A stretch of 64,000 bases of DNA from Anoplolepis gracilipes (taxonomy: Eukaryota; Arthropoda; Insecta; Hymenoptera; Formicidae). The notes under the pieces were generated by a model, which worked only from the letters and a program-made list of their open reading frames with translations, had not been told where the DNA came from and searched no databases. Shown here in pieces: positions 13,609 to 25,489 of the stretch. Every line of letters begins with the position of its first letter. Positions within the stretch are counted from its first letter, which is position 1. The stretch lies in NCBI RefSeq assembly GCF_047496725.1, contig NC_132984.1, positions 320,501 through 384,500 on the forward strand, in the 5' to 3' direction. The translations under genes were made by a program, and so were the position numbers.

Positions 13609-14274
13609 ATAATAAATAAAATTTAGAATTTGTTTTCTTACACAAGAAACTTGCAAACTCGCAGAATTGTGATCATTTCCATTTTTTAAATGGGAATGAA
13701 TGTCCAATACTATGTCATGAGTCTTTATCTTTGGAATGTATAAATTGTTGGAATCATTATTGCTAATTGTATCATTTGTGGCAAGCTTGTAGACTTTGTC
13801 TTTGTCAAAAGTGACATTCTTATAATAAAGATCCGACGATCTGTGCTCAACAGAAGCAGAGTCGGTATCCTTGGACTTGGAATCCTTGTTAATAACTAGC
13901 TCTAATGGCAATACAATCTCCTCGCTGGATGATTTGTGTGTATCATTTGAATCTCTATTTGTGGAACATAGTTTCTCTGTAATATATTAAACTTATTATA
14001 AAAAAGAAGTGATTCAAAAAACAATAAATTCAGACCAAAAAATCTTATAAAACTCCAGAGAAAACCTATGTATGTAATTTTAAGTACCTTGAGCTTGATG
14101 TTCAGTTTGACAAATTTTACAACCATGTTCCTCATATAACAAACACATTCTACATTTGGTATGGCCACAACTGTCCTTCACAAGTCTTGAGAAAGACGCG
14201 TTTGTAAGTTGTCCACAATTTGGACATTCTTCGCTCATTATAGTGCATTTTCTAAATTCCTTAGGAAATATCAT
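11267..14274 (-). CDS. Zinc finger protein with N-terminal RING-like motif and eight C2H2-type fingers
   Basis: Six exons on the minus strand: 14274-14088, 13976-13642, 13394-13052, 12865-12698, 12501-12334 and 12249-11267, about 727 residues. Phases agree at every junction. Residues about 18-55 fit the RING C3HC4 spacing: C-x2-C-x15-C-x-H-x2-C-x2-C-x7-C-x2-C. Exon 2 is a Ser/Asp/Lys-rich linker. Exons 3-6 carry eight fingers, the first of C2HC form (H-x3-C), the others ordinary C2H2, several joined by linkers such as HTNERP and HSDEKP that are completed across introns. The last exon adds a roughly 300-residue disordered, charged tail. It is presumably a nuclear DNA-binding regulator; the RING-like motif may be a protein-interaction or ubiquitin-ligase domain. 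I do not recognise a named orthologue. ATG 14274 is used; an in-frame ATG 12 codons later (MSEECPNC) is an alternative start. AATAAAT lies shortly after the stop on this strand, before the transposon end. Confidence 0.85.
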
Positions 14275-15977
14275 ACTCTATTTTCCGCATGCTCTATTTC
14301 TTGTATAGTTCTGAGTTATGTAAAGAAAAATAATTATTACGTCAAATTTGCGTATATACAATAGAATGCGATAAAATAAAATTCTAATAATAGTAAACTA
14401 TAAATAAAAAAAACTTATAAAGATCTAGTCAAATAGCAATTTTTTAATAACTTGACAAAATCAATCTAACTTACTTATGTTAGAAATTGCTCATCGATGC
14501 CAAAAGTATTAATTCACATTGTCTCATTTCTCTATATTCCTGAAATAAAAATGTTAATAACAATTTACTTATTGTAAATATTGTGAATATTTATGCCTTA
14601 TTTTCACTTTATCTCCCTATGTGATTTTTTTTATTAATTCTAAATAAATAAAATGATCTTTAATATATATAATACATGTAATATTTTTATATATTTTATT
14701 TATAATTTCATCTTCTTCATATTAATTACTAAACTTCCAAAAGTTAATTACTTTACTCTTACAATTTTTAAAGAATTCCAGAAATTTATTCTACAATATC
14801 GCATCTTTTTATCGGCTACAAAAACATATAAGGTAAAAGATGCAAAATCAGAGGCAAACTTTTCAACTGCGCTTTCTAACCTAACCTTCGGTACTAAATA
14901 GTCGAGCTACAGCTAAATCAGAATCAGCTGTTTAAAGAGTTGCGTTCTAAAATTTATTTCTTAGAGTAACATTCGATCGACCAATCAGGACAAAGGAAAA
15001 AAAAAATAGAAATTCCTTATTCTGATTGGCCAACGAAACATTAATCTATTTTAAGAAGTAAATTTTGGAACATAACCAAAATGTATAAGATGCGTTTCGT
15101 TTGACATTATAAAAGTTTCAAAATATGTAGTAACATGTCTAGCATGGAAAATCCCCCGTTTCCTACTTGGCGATCATATTTCGCATGCGCTTCTGCGCAT
15201 GCGCTAAAAAGTCGCGCGAATAACTAAATAAAATAATTAACGGCGATAAACGATACCTTTTTCTTTTTCTTTTTTTTTTTTTTTTTCGATCGAACAGGAA
15301 AAGTACAGACTACAGAAACTGTATGGCCAAAAATAACAGGTAGAAATTGATTCAACAAATATAAATGTCCTTTGGATTTTCTTAAGAGGATTTCAAATTC
15401 GAAAATTTAGGTATATATCAAAGGTACAAAGGAGAAGGATACACGACACCGTCGATGACACGACACACATGGAATGTACAAGTAGAAATATGAGAACACT
15501 TTCACTTCAGTTAACAGGGTCTAAACGGCGTCGTGGAAAGTGACGATTTTTCCTGCGAACGAGAAGTTACTCAAATTTATATAAAAATCGAAATATATAT
15601 GTTACCAGTTTTTATTCAGTTTATATTCTTATTTATATTATATTATATACATATATATACTTTTATTTATCGTCTCAAAATAAAGTCGTAATAGCGCACA
15701 CGTGTATAATACAACTTCGCCAAAGTAATCACCAAAGTGATATAACTTAGGTATGTGTATCAAATAAAAAATTGCGATAATTTTCGGTTAACGTTCAATC
15801 AGGTTTTAAATAATTAGTTTATTTTATACAAGCTGAAATATGTAATATATATTGACATATATAAACTGAGATATATGTGTATAGCTATGTAACACATTCC
15901 TTTTTCAGAATTGTTTCATTTAAACGACATTGCCAAAGATACCAAAGATATAAAATTACTTATTTTAATTAGTCATT
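14275..15977. promoter_or_regulatory. Shared head-to-head promoter region of the zinc finger and RCC1-BTB genes
   Basis: The two ATGs face away from each other across 1.7 kb. Near 15181-15205 are two overlapping-type palindromic motifs, TCGCATGCGC and TGCGCATGCGCT. The second matches the NRF1/erect wing consensus (YGCGCAYGCGCR) except its last base. CCAAT boxes in both orientations lie at about 14980 and 15023, inside the foldback element. Most of the remainder is AT-rich and probably holds untranslated leader sequence of both genes. Confidence 0.5.
14944..15072. repeat. Foldback (inverted-repeat) element carrying CCAAT boxes
   Basis: The left arm (14944-14996) and right arm (15012-15072) are imperfect reverse complements. 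Both outer ends read GTTCYAAAATTTAYTTCTTA and both inner ends contain CCAATCAG next to AAGGAA. The spacer is an A-rich run of about 15 nt. The structure looks like a MITE that landed in the promoter region. Confidence 0.6.
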
Positions 15978-18900
15978 ATGTCTACAAAGTCAGAAGAATT
16001 ACCCTCTTTTGGAAAAAAAACAAATATTGACAATGAGAAGAAAAGAAGCCCAACGACAAATATTAATGAAGAACCGTAAGCTTGATGTTTTATCTATTTA
16101 TTAGTAAGCTTGATTTTTCTTTTTTTTCTGTAAAGAATATATTTCATTTCTTGTGTCAAAATAATATCACTCATGTTTGTTAATCGCATGAAATCTGAAT
16201 GATGTGAAAAAAAATCTTAAAATTAATTTTTCCCAAAATGATTAGTTACTAATTTAAAAATTTAACGTTGACAGAAATGTGCAAAGAAAGAAACGGAGAG
16301 TTTTACGCAGCTGTCTTCCGAATTATGGATACGCTTCGGATCTTAGAAACTGGCGAATTTTTAACTTCTTGCCTGCAGAATTTGCCTCGCAGATTTATAT
16401 GGTTATGGCATTTGGTGATGGTAATTTGCTAATTTTCTCTATCTAACATTTGTTTTTATATAATTATTTATGCTTTGGTATATTAAACTAGATGCAGCTT
16501 TGGTTGTAACAAAGGAAAAAATGGTATATGGTTTGGGTAATAATTGTAACAGTCGATTGGGAATTGGTAATATTGCTAACACTCTTCAACCCAAACAAGT
16601 GGAAGCTTTGTGTGGGAAAAATATAAAGACATTTTGCTGTAATAATTATATGACATGTGTCTTTGCACTTACAGAGGAAGGAGTGGTATGACACAAATTT
16701 ATGTTATAGTAAAAAAATTCAATTAAACTGTAGAGAAACTCACAAATGATTTTTGAGTTGCATATAATTTTTTTATTCTTGCATTGAGAGAAATAAAATA
16801 GTTTAACTATTTATTTTATGTATTTATTTTTATAATAATGCATATGTATTTATATATTATTTTATTATTTTTATTTATAATAAGATATCAAAGTCTACAT
16901 AATAGCACTATTTTTTAAAGTTATATTCCTGGGGTCTTGGTGGTCATGGATGGGGAAATCAAGGGATAACACGCACACCCATTCGATTGACCAGATTAAG
17001 CGAGAAATGTATCATAGACATTGCATGCAGCAATGATCATTCTCTTGCTTTGACTGAAAATGGAGAAGTAAATGATAATCAAGATTTTTATAATGATAAT
17101 TTTCAACTTTTTAATTTAACAATTGTTTAATTTAAGATGTATACTTGGGGGACTGAAAAATATTTGGAAATGTCTAATGGGGACAAAAACTTTAAGAATA
17201 TACCAATGCTGATAAAATATGAAGAGAAGATTGTCCACATTGCTTGCGGTTTATTTTTCAACATAGCAATTACAGATAGTGGTAAAATATGTAGTTGGGG
17301 CTTAAATAATTATGGCCAGTTGGGGATAGATAAGTGTGAGAAGGAGACTAATCCACATATAATTGATTCATTGAAATCTGTTAAAATAGGTAATTAAAGT
17401 ATTTTTGTGGTCTTTTGTAAAAATGTCAAACACATTGTTGTGTAAGTGCCAAGAAAAATTATTGATCAATTATATTAATTTTTTTTAGCTAAAGTAGTCT
17501 GTGGATCCGCGCATACATTGGCGCTCACTACAAACAAAGTGATTTATTCATGGGGTAGAAACAATGTGGGACAGTTGGGACGCGGCATAAAAACGGAAAA
17601 AGAAGTGATACCTACCATGGTAACTCATTTATCTATGTAATCGTCATGTTAAAGGAAACGAAAAAAAAAAATAGAAAACTAAAATATTTTTTATTAGTTG
17701 AAGGTACCCGAAATGGGACACGTGTTGGACATTGTCGCTCGGCATAATGGAAGTCTAGCCGTCGGCGAGGATAGACGTATATATATATGGGGTCAATGTT
17801 TTAATCAGGAAATTTTATTTCCGATTGTCACCGCATTTGTGAATATACATGATGTACTCGCGTACAATGTGCCGTACATCATTAAACCGCCGGTTATTGA
17901 TCTCAGCGATGAAAAATCAAGGATATTAAAATGTCTGGAAACGATATTCGATGATCAGGTATATCTCATTTTTTATTTCATATCTGTTGATTCTGCATGC
18001 AATACTTTTTCTTTGTAAGATTAAAACCAAATAAATCAAGGCTTTAGAGACAGTAAGAAAAAAAGAAGTAGCTGTACTTTATTAATAAATATTATTTCAA
18101 AACCATTATAGCAGATCTTCTTTTTGACTTTATTCGACAAATGTTTACATTAATATTTAACACGTGTGTAACGTTTAATGGTTTCATTTATGGCCTCTCT
18201 TTTCTGATACAGATAACAAGTGACTTTACGATACAGGTCGAGGGACGACCTATCTACGTTCATAAAGTTATTCTGAAGATTCGTTGTCGACATTTTAGAA
18301 ACATGTTCCATTATAATTGGTTGTTTCACGGTCAAAAGTTAGTATTTACGAAAAAGCTAATTATATTTTTATTTAGACTTTTTTAAATTTATTTTATTGC
18401 ACATTAACACATGTGTTTTTAATAGAATCACCAATTCTGCTATACTCGTGCACGATCGATTCTCCTATATTGTATATAAAGCTTTCTTAAAATATTTATA
18501 TACTGGAATAATTGATCTGCCTCTAGAAGAAATATTAGGTGAGTTTAAATTAAATAAGTTAAAAATTATACTCTTATCAATTACAATTGACGATTAAAGA
18601 AACGTCTTGTTACAGAGCTTATGAAATTAGCTGATGAATATGATGAAAAAAATCTTAAAAGGGATTGCATTCAAACAATAACAACAAAAATTACCACAGC
18701 AAATGTGAGTTCCTTATATTCCAAGGCGATCAACTATAATGCAATGGTAATTGTTACAGTGTGTAGTATTATTTTTCTCAGAATTTATTAATCTCAATCT
18801 AATATATATATATATATATATGTGTGTATATTTATGCACTTGATTTTAGGAGGTGAAGGAATTCTGTGTCCAGTTTGCACTAGTTCACACGATAGATATA

Positions 18901-18978
18901 GAACAAATGGAAAATTTTATTACATTGAACGATAATGTAGAAGGCTGCGATATTAAAATTGAACCACTCGATATATAA
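15978..18978 (+). CDS. RCC1 and BTB domain-containing protein (RCBTB1/2-like)
   Basis: Eleven exons: 15978-16075, 16275-16420, 16492-16685, 16921-17067, 17137-17389, 17489-17619, 17698-17958, 18213-18337, 18426-18538, 18616-18704 and 18850-18978, giving about 561 residues. Phases match at all ten junctions. After a charged N terminus and an LRNWRIFNFL segment come RCC1 repeats with typical blades (VYGLGNNCNSRLGIG, LYSWGLGGHGWGNQG, ICSWGLNNYGQLGID, IYSWGRNNVGQLGRG). From exon 8 a BTB/POZ domain follows (FTIQVEGRPIYVHKVIL ... FLKYLYTG). The family couples an RCC1 beta-propeller to a BTB domain that usually dimerises or recruits cullin-3 ligases. The chosen ATG opens the frame after stop codons. 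A polyadenylation signal lies at 19399-19404. The 3' UTR is AT-rich. Confidence 0.9.
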
Positions 18979-19740
18979 TCAGAGAAGTAAGATATTTTTG
19001 TAAGATTTTTTATGCAACAGTATAATAACATCTTTTCTTTTTTTTCTCTTTCTTTATTTGAACTATGTCAAATTTATTAAATGACACAAAAATCTTATTT
19101 GCTTTGTTTTCTAATTTACATAGTATATGTATGTTATGATATATGTAGATATTACATATCTTGTTTTAATTCTTTAATTATATTTCTGCGTAGAATTTTT
19201 TTACAATATTCATATAATAATTTAAAATTTAATCATACACGACAATCCTAGATAAGTTTATCACAGATTGGTATTTCTTTATATGTATTATACTGTATGT
19301 TAATCATGTTAACAAAGGTCTTTATTAATCAGTTATATATAATTTATATATATTCGTTTTATATGCTTTATGCACAAATTAAAAAGTAGTAGAGTTATAA
19401 ATAAACATGTATATTATGCAAGTACTCATTAGAACAGTTTATGTACATGGGATATATGCTCTCGACACATACTTAGGAGAGTTATCTATATATTTTCATT
19501 TTTTTTTTTGCATTGACGAAAGCAGGAGAGATAAATTGATAATTTATATTATAGTCAAAATATTCAAAATTAAATTTTTATATTACTTAAAAGTAATTGT
19601 TAAATTACATGATTTAATATTCTTCTTCTATGTTTAAATTGGAAGCTTTTAATGGTAATTGCATAAGGATTATAATTTAACAAAACAATGACATTTATTA
19701 CATTATCTTTATTCCCGGCGAGTACATTTTCAAACGCAAA
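18979..19740 (+). other. 3' UTR of the RCC1-BTB gene and intergenic spacer
   Basis: Very AT-rich sequence after the stop codon, with AATAAA at 19399-19404. No further gene is visible before the GC-rich promoter islet of starvin, which begins near 19740. Confidence 0.5.
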
Positions 19741-19744
19741 CTAA

Positions 19745-19963
19745 GCAGGGCGCGCATGCGCGCTCCTTGGGGCGCCACTAGTTCGCACTTTTTCCTTCGT
19801 GTGTCGCGCGCCGCGCGCATTCAGTGGTTCAGTGACGCGCAAGCCTTCGCGTGAGAAGGGTGTCTGTTTGCTTCAGTGTTCGTAATACGAGGAAAAGTGA
19901 ATCGCTCCACGTGTTGTTGAGAAACCGACGAAAAGGCGCGCCGTGTCGTCAGCCCGGACGACA
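19745..19963 (+). promoter_or_regulatory. Proximal promoter and 5' UTR of starvin, first promoter
   Basis: This is a sharp rise in G/C and CpG. CGCGCATGCGCG at 19751-19762 is an exact match to the NRF1/erect wing consensus. Two arthropod initiator motifs (TCAGT) lie at 19821-19825 and 19829-19833. There is no clear TATA box. Transcription probably starts near 19823-19831, giving a leader of about 135 nt before ATG 19964. Confidence 0.55.
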
Positions 19964-22900
19964 ATGTCGTTTTACTTTCGTGACTCGCCGAGATTGGCGG
20001 ACCGACTGCGTGACTTGCCCAACGACGAGCTGCTGCGGGAGGTCCAGAAGAGGTTCAACGAGAACAACGAGGATGCGTTCTTGGACACCGGCAGGCGCAC
20101 CAGAGGTGACTCCTTCGATCGGCCTTTTGCGCACTTTCCGAAAGTGAGTACGATATTTATTACGTGACCGTTTTCCCTTTACCCCTTTCTCTCTCCTCTC
20201 ACGCGTGCGTGTGTGTTTAAAATTCACGATCGCGTTCGCGAATGCCAAGGCGCTCTCTTGTCAACCTTTTATTTTCCTTTTTTTTTTTTTTTGCTTTCTT
20301 TTCTCTTTAAAGAGATGCTGGACTACCGACCGAGTTCTAACCTAAACACAATATATTTGCTTAATATAAAAGTTGCAATTTATACACATAAAATAAAAGA
20401 GGTTCTTCAGAATTCTCTCAGAATTGCATCAAAGAATATTTGTAAATTTTTAGAAATGAGCTTAGAAGGCTAGATAAAAAAAGTGTCCGTTGCGGAAAAT
20501 GTTGCCGCACAACCGGCGGCAACGAACTCGAATAAACAAATATACCCATTCGTGGATGTATATTTTGATGTATCGCGAACATTGACGTATTGACGTAAAC
20601 ATCGATGCAAGTTTTCGGCGCGAGAATATAATATGTATTGTCGGTTTACGTCTGCAATGTCGTGAGACTCGAATCGAAGCGACGTTCTTCGCTCGGAGCC
20701 GAATTTCTTCATATATTTATAGCGCCGTCCTAAAATCGCTGCCGACGATCGTCTCGGTGGCAACGAGACGATCTTTATCACCCTATAGATCCGCGGGAGC
20801 TTTTTCTCCGCCGGTTATTCTCGTCGTCGCGATATTTTCAGATAATTCGTAAAAAACAATCCGCGATACTTTCCGATGTTTTTGCGAGCAGAGATACAGG
20901 TCGAGTTCGACTCACGCGCGCTCTCTCTCTCTCTCTCTTCTTCATTTAATTAAAACGCATAAATGTGTCATTATATATAGAGGTAAATATGTCGATTTAA
21001 ATTAAGATACACACATTTTATGACGCTGTCATTGTGACAGATACACTCCAATATCTCGCTACATTTCCAACGGTGGTTATCGTCTCTAGAGAAAGACCAC
21101 TTGATTATTATCGGAGCGATTAAAGAGCTCCCCTTCCCCTCTCTCTCTCTCTCTCTCTCTTTGTTACTATGCGATAAAGAAAGAAAAAAATTTCTAGTTT
21201 TATCGTGAATGTCGCCACAATGGAAATATACTGATCGTAGGCGTGCTTTCCAGACACTCCCTAACTGCAATATCCCGCGAAAGGGCCCTTTATCGTCATT
21301 CGTGAATAGGTCTGAGAAGCGAAATAGCGTTCTGTCTAACTGGACCCTTCCGAAACGACGTTTCGACGGCATGGCACATATCGAGGGTAGGCCACCCTTA
21401 TCGATCTCGGTTAGGTTTGCTGAGAGAAATAACATATTTCCGACCCTTCTGCGTGTGTGTACGTGTGCATTTTCCCAGTGCCTTGATGACGAGAGATGCA
21501 TATCTGAAGCCGCGTTAGAAAAATGTAAGCATTAAAGTTTAACGACAACGAGCGAATTGTCCGATCCAATTTCAAGCTCTTTTTAAACGTTCTTCGTCGC
21601 GCTTCTCGTATTTCTCGCCGCGATAATTTGCCGAAAACTGGCCGCTGATCGAACTCGGCAAAAGAGGTGAGTCGGTGACGCGATCGATAACGTTCCAGGA
21701 AACGATCTTCGCGACACGAGGTACGAGGTATGCTAATTGACGCTGACAATACGGAACAGGTGATTCGGTTATAATGTACGGCGATGGTCTACAGCTAGAG
21801 AAAAAGAGAGAGAAAAGTGTGCCTCATTACGTAAAGCGAATTGTTGTACGTATGTGTATGTATGTGTTCCGGATAATTCTCTTCGTCACATCTCCCCTTT
21901 AAGTCTTTTATTAGTTTGCGCCGGAAGGAAGGATAACACGCCTGACACGAATGATTCACCTCATCTTTGTGTGAAAATATGTATTTACATTTCGAAGAAT
22001 CTTCAAAAGTTCTTCGGGACGAATTGCAAAATGTAGGAAGAATATATGCTTTTAATTTCGCTTTCATAGATTTTTAAAAACGATTTTTATTTAAACGTTA
22101 AATCAGTCGACGTTTTTTATCGGTGAACATATTGTCGAGTAGGGTGAATTTACAAGAAGAAATGTAGAGTAAATATTTATTTATTTATTTTTTTTTTTTT
22201 TTTTTTCAAGAAGGTCGAATCTAGGAATTATTGTAAGAAACGTATAATTTTCGTGACCTTATGGCTTGCAACAAAGTACGTCGTCGAATCTACGCACAGC
22301 TGTACGTACAGTTGGCAATAGAGAGTTGCATTTACACACGTTAGCGTTATTTATACACGTTTAACGTATTAAAATTTGTCGCGTTACACAACGTGCCTTG
22401 CGTAACAATAGAGCAGCGTGTCATTCGCTCTTTCGAACAATTTAATTTTTAATTCGATAATTTGTAATACTAATCATCTCATAGAAATGGCTTCGGATGA
22501 TAAACGTCAAATCTCGAAAGTAATGGAAAAATAAATTGTTCCATATTCATTATCGCATGTAAAAGTGACGGCAAAAATTTAACGTCGATTTACAACGTGA
22601 ATTAAAAGTTATTTCAACAAGTAAACAAGTTTTTATATTACACACGTGCTCTTGTGGCAACATAATGTAATCACCGTATACATTTTTTTAGAGATGTCGT
22701 TATTCATTGTATATTATCAATATTCTTATATTCAAGATGGACAATGTAATTATTTTTCAATTTTGCTATTTTATCAGTATCATCACAATCAATGAAAATT
22801 TATCGCTACTTTTTGCATCTGTTAGAATATTGTTTGTCACGTGTAGAATTTATAGCAGCAATATTCCAGCAATACCTCTAAAAAATTTAGATCCCATTGC

Positions 22901-24486
22901 CAAATATTAATCACAAATATAATTGTCCTTGGCAATAGGCCTTAAAGAGAGGCATCACAGACAAATTTTCTGTCCAAATTACACTAATAGTACGGATATA
23001 AATTCTGTCTCTGTCATTTAAATAGATTAAGTGCAAAATATATATGCGGTATCACAGTATTTGCTAATAATAATTTATTTATTTAATATTTCTATAAACT
23101 TTAGCAAAGAAGACCAATAAATAAATATATAAATATATGTGCGAATAATTCTTTCGACAACAATTACTCAATTTTGCAGTCACATCACTTGGCTGGAAAT
23201 TGGGTTTCTTAATGGACTATTGGTGAATTTCACGCTAATACACGCGCCGGCTGCTGCTCCCCCTTCTCTTCTCCGACTTGCGTGGCGGATGGCGGACTCG
23301 CGCCACCTCCTCGCGGCTCGTGCTCTCCTGGCACCGCTATCGATCACCGTAGATCATCGATCGTCATTATCGATGATCCTGCGAACGATCAAAGTTCGGC
23401 GCGCGACACCTCTCGAGATACGAACGTTTGATGTATATGTATATATCCTGTGGTCTTTTAAAAAAGAAAATCGCCGTCGTTATTATGATGGCGATACTTT
23501 ACGTTATGTCATTTATTTGCGGTTAATACACAGAGCATAAGCGCCATTTAGGATTACATAGTCGACATCGGGCCGAGTCATTTTCGCCGAACTCGTTATC
23601 CCGCGCATAACATTGCGATTCATTCATCGCTATAATTCGCTCTACGCTCTGCTTTCCTTAACTGGACATCCGTTTTTCTCTGAAAAATACCTCACGATAT
23701 CGAGCTCTGCTCGCGTTATTCTCGCGTTATTCTCGCGTTATTCTCGCGTTATTCGCAACGCGTGTTTCGCGAAATATTCAACTTGCAATGCAAAGTCTCC
23801 TCTACCTAAAAATATAGGTCACGTCTTTCCTTCCCTCTCTGCCTCTCTCTTTAGATTGTTCGAGAAGGATCTACTCGTTTCACCTTCTTACCTATCCACC
23901 AGAATTCATATCTCTCCTTCCACAATGAAGCAAATGTGTGATCAATCACGCTTTGATAAGAACAAGAGACAAATGAAACGTGTCGATTAAAAAACGAACG
24001 AATTCATCTCGTCGTTAGATCTGTAGCGTTTTCTCCATAAAGAGAGTAAGAAGGAGAGATGGAAAAATTAAGAAAAAACTAGACGGATCGGCTACGTCAA
24101 AAATTAATAAAGTGTAAAAATTCGAGATTCATGAATCTGATATTACGCAAAAATTAATTATTAAAATTAATTAAATTATTAAGTTTATATTTTGAAAGGC
24201 TATAGGTGTTTTGCGAAACGTCAAACGTAGTTGCTCCTTATAAACGCGAGAAGATTCTAGCACGTTCTCGCGATCACCTCCGCCTCCGCCTCCGCTCGCC
24301 GCGCCGCGCCGTGGCGGTCACGTGGTCATGCGACCCACACGTAATCGCGCATTTAAGTTGCCCGTCGCAGCCCGCGCCTACTGTCAGTCTCGCTGTCGTC
24401 CGCGTCCGCGACGGTCGTGTGCGCGCACTCGCTGCAACGCAACACGTGCGTCGTACGCATGTTTTCCTTCCTCGCGAAAAAGAGAG

Positions 24487-24543
<57 letters not shown>

Positions 24544-24717
24544 AGTCAACCTTGAAAAAGTACACCAGTGACGGCGAGTGAGAAAGAGACGCAACCAAGT
24601 ATATAGTGGCTCGCCGCTTATGTAATCGCGGCCGGAGGCAGTAAGCGCGTGAGGAAGAAACGAGGAAAAGTCAAGAGGGAGAGAGAGAAGGAAGAACAAC
24701 TTGTGAGTGTCAGTTAT

Positions 24718-24769
<52 letters not shown>

Positions 24770-24967
24770 TGTGTGTGTGTGTGTGTATGAGAGAGAGAAA
24801 ACGCAAGATTTCGAGAAAAATCTCGCGAGAGCTTTTTTCTCGACGTCTTCCAATCGTGCTTTCGAAAGTCGCGCGTGCACACCCGTACGATAAGAGTTGC
24901 GAAATATATATCCCGAGATCTGGAAAAAAAGAGGAAAGAAAAAGAATTATAGCTGTTATATAGTGAG

Positions 24968-25013
<46 letters not shown>

Positions 25014-25436
25014 TGTGTCACGTATCCAAAAACGGACGCGGGCTCAAAAACAAGTCCAGAAAATGGACTCGCCTGTCATCGTGGACGCAGCATCCAAATT
25101 CGGACAGGAGATCGATCTGGACCGCTCGTTCCCCGTAAGTGACGTTACATCCACCTTTTTTTCCCCCGTTATTTTCTTTTTCACGCGGCCGAAAACGACG
25201 AGAGAAAACCCCCGGACAGATGACGCGGACAGTCTCGAATCGTACAACACTTTATTCCGAGAAAACATAACCTCCTCGTGGAGTTTTGACATTCAAATTT
25301 TTTCCCCAAGAAAAATTCGTTCCATCACCGTTAATCGTCGGCGAGTAGAATAAATGTCACCGCTACGTCATTGATTACGCACCGCGACGATTAACTCGGC
25401 ATCGCCATTCAAAGTCTCAATTACAAAACGAGAGAC

Positions 25437-25489
<53 letters not shown>

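Noticed and set aside
23710..23753. Evenly repeated 11-mers considered as a CRISPR-like array
   Set aside because: The copies are directly adjacent with no spacers, in a eukaryotic intron; it is a simple tandem repeat.
24206..24963. Long frames on both strands made of Arg-Glu or Leu-Ser repeats
   Set aside because: They are translations of (GA)n/(CT)n microsatellites; no frame continues as protein-like sequence outside the repeats. The same applies to 25417-25716 and 32756-33003.
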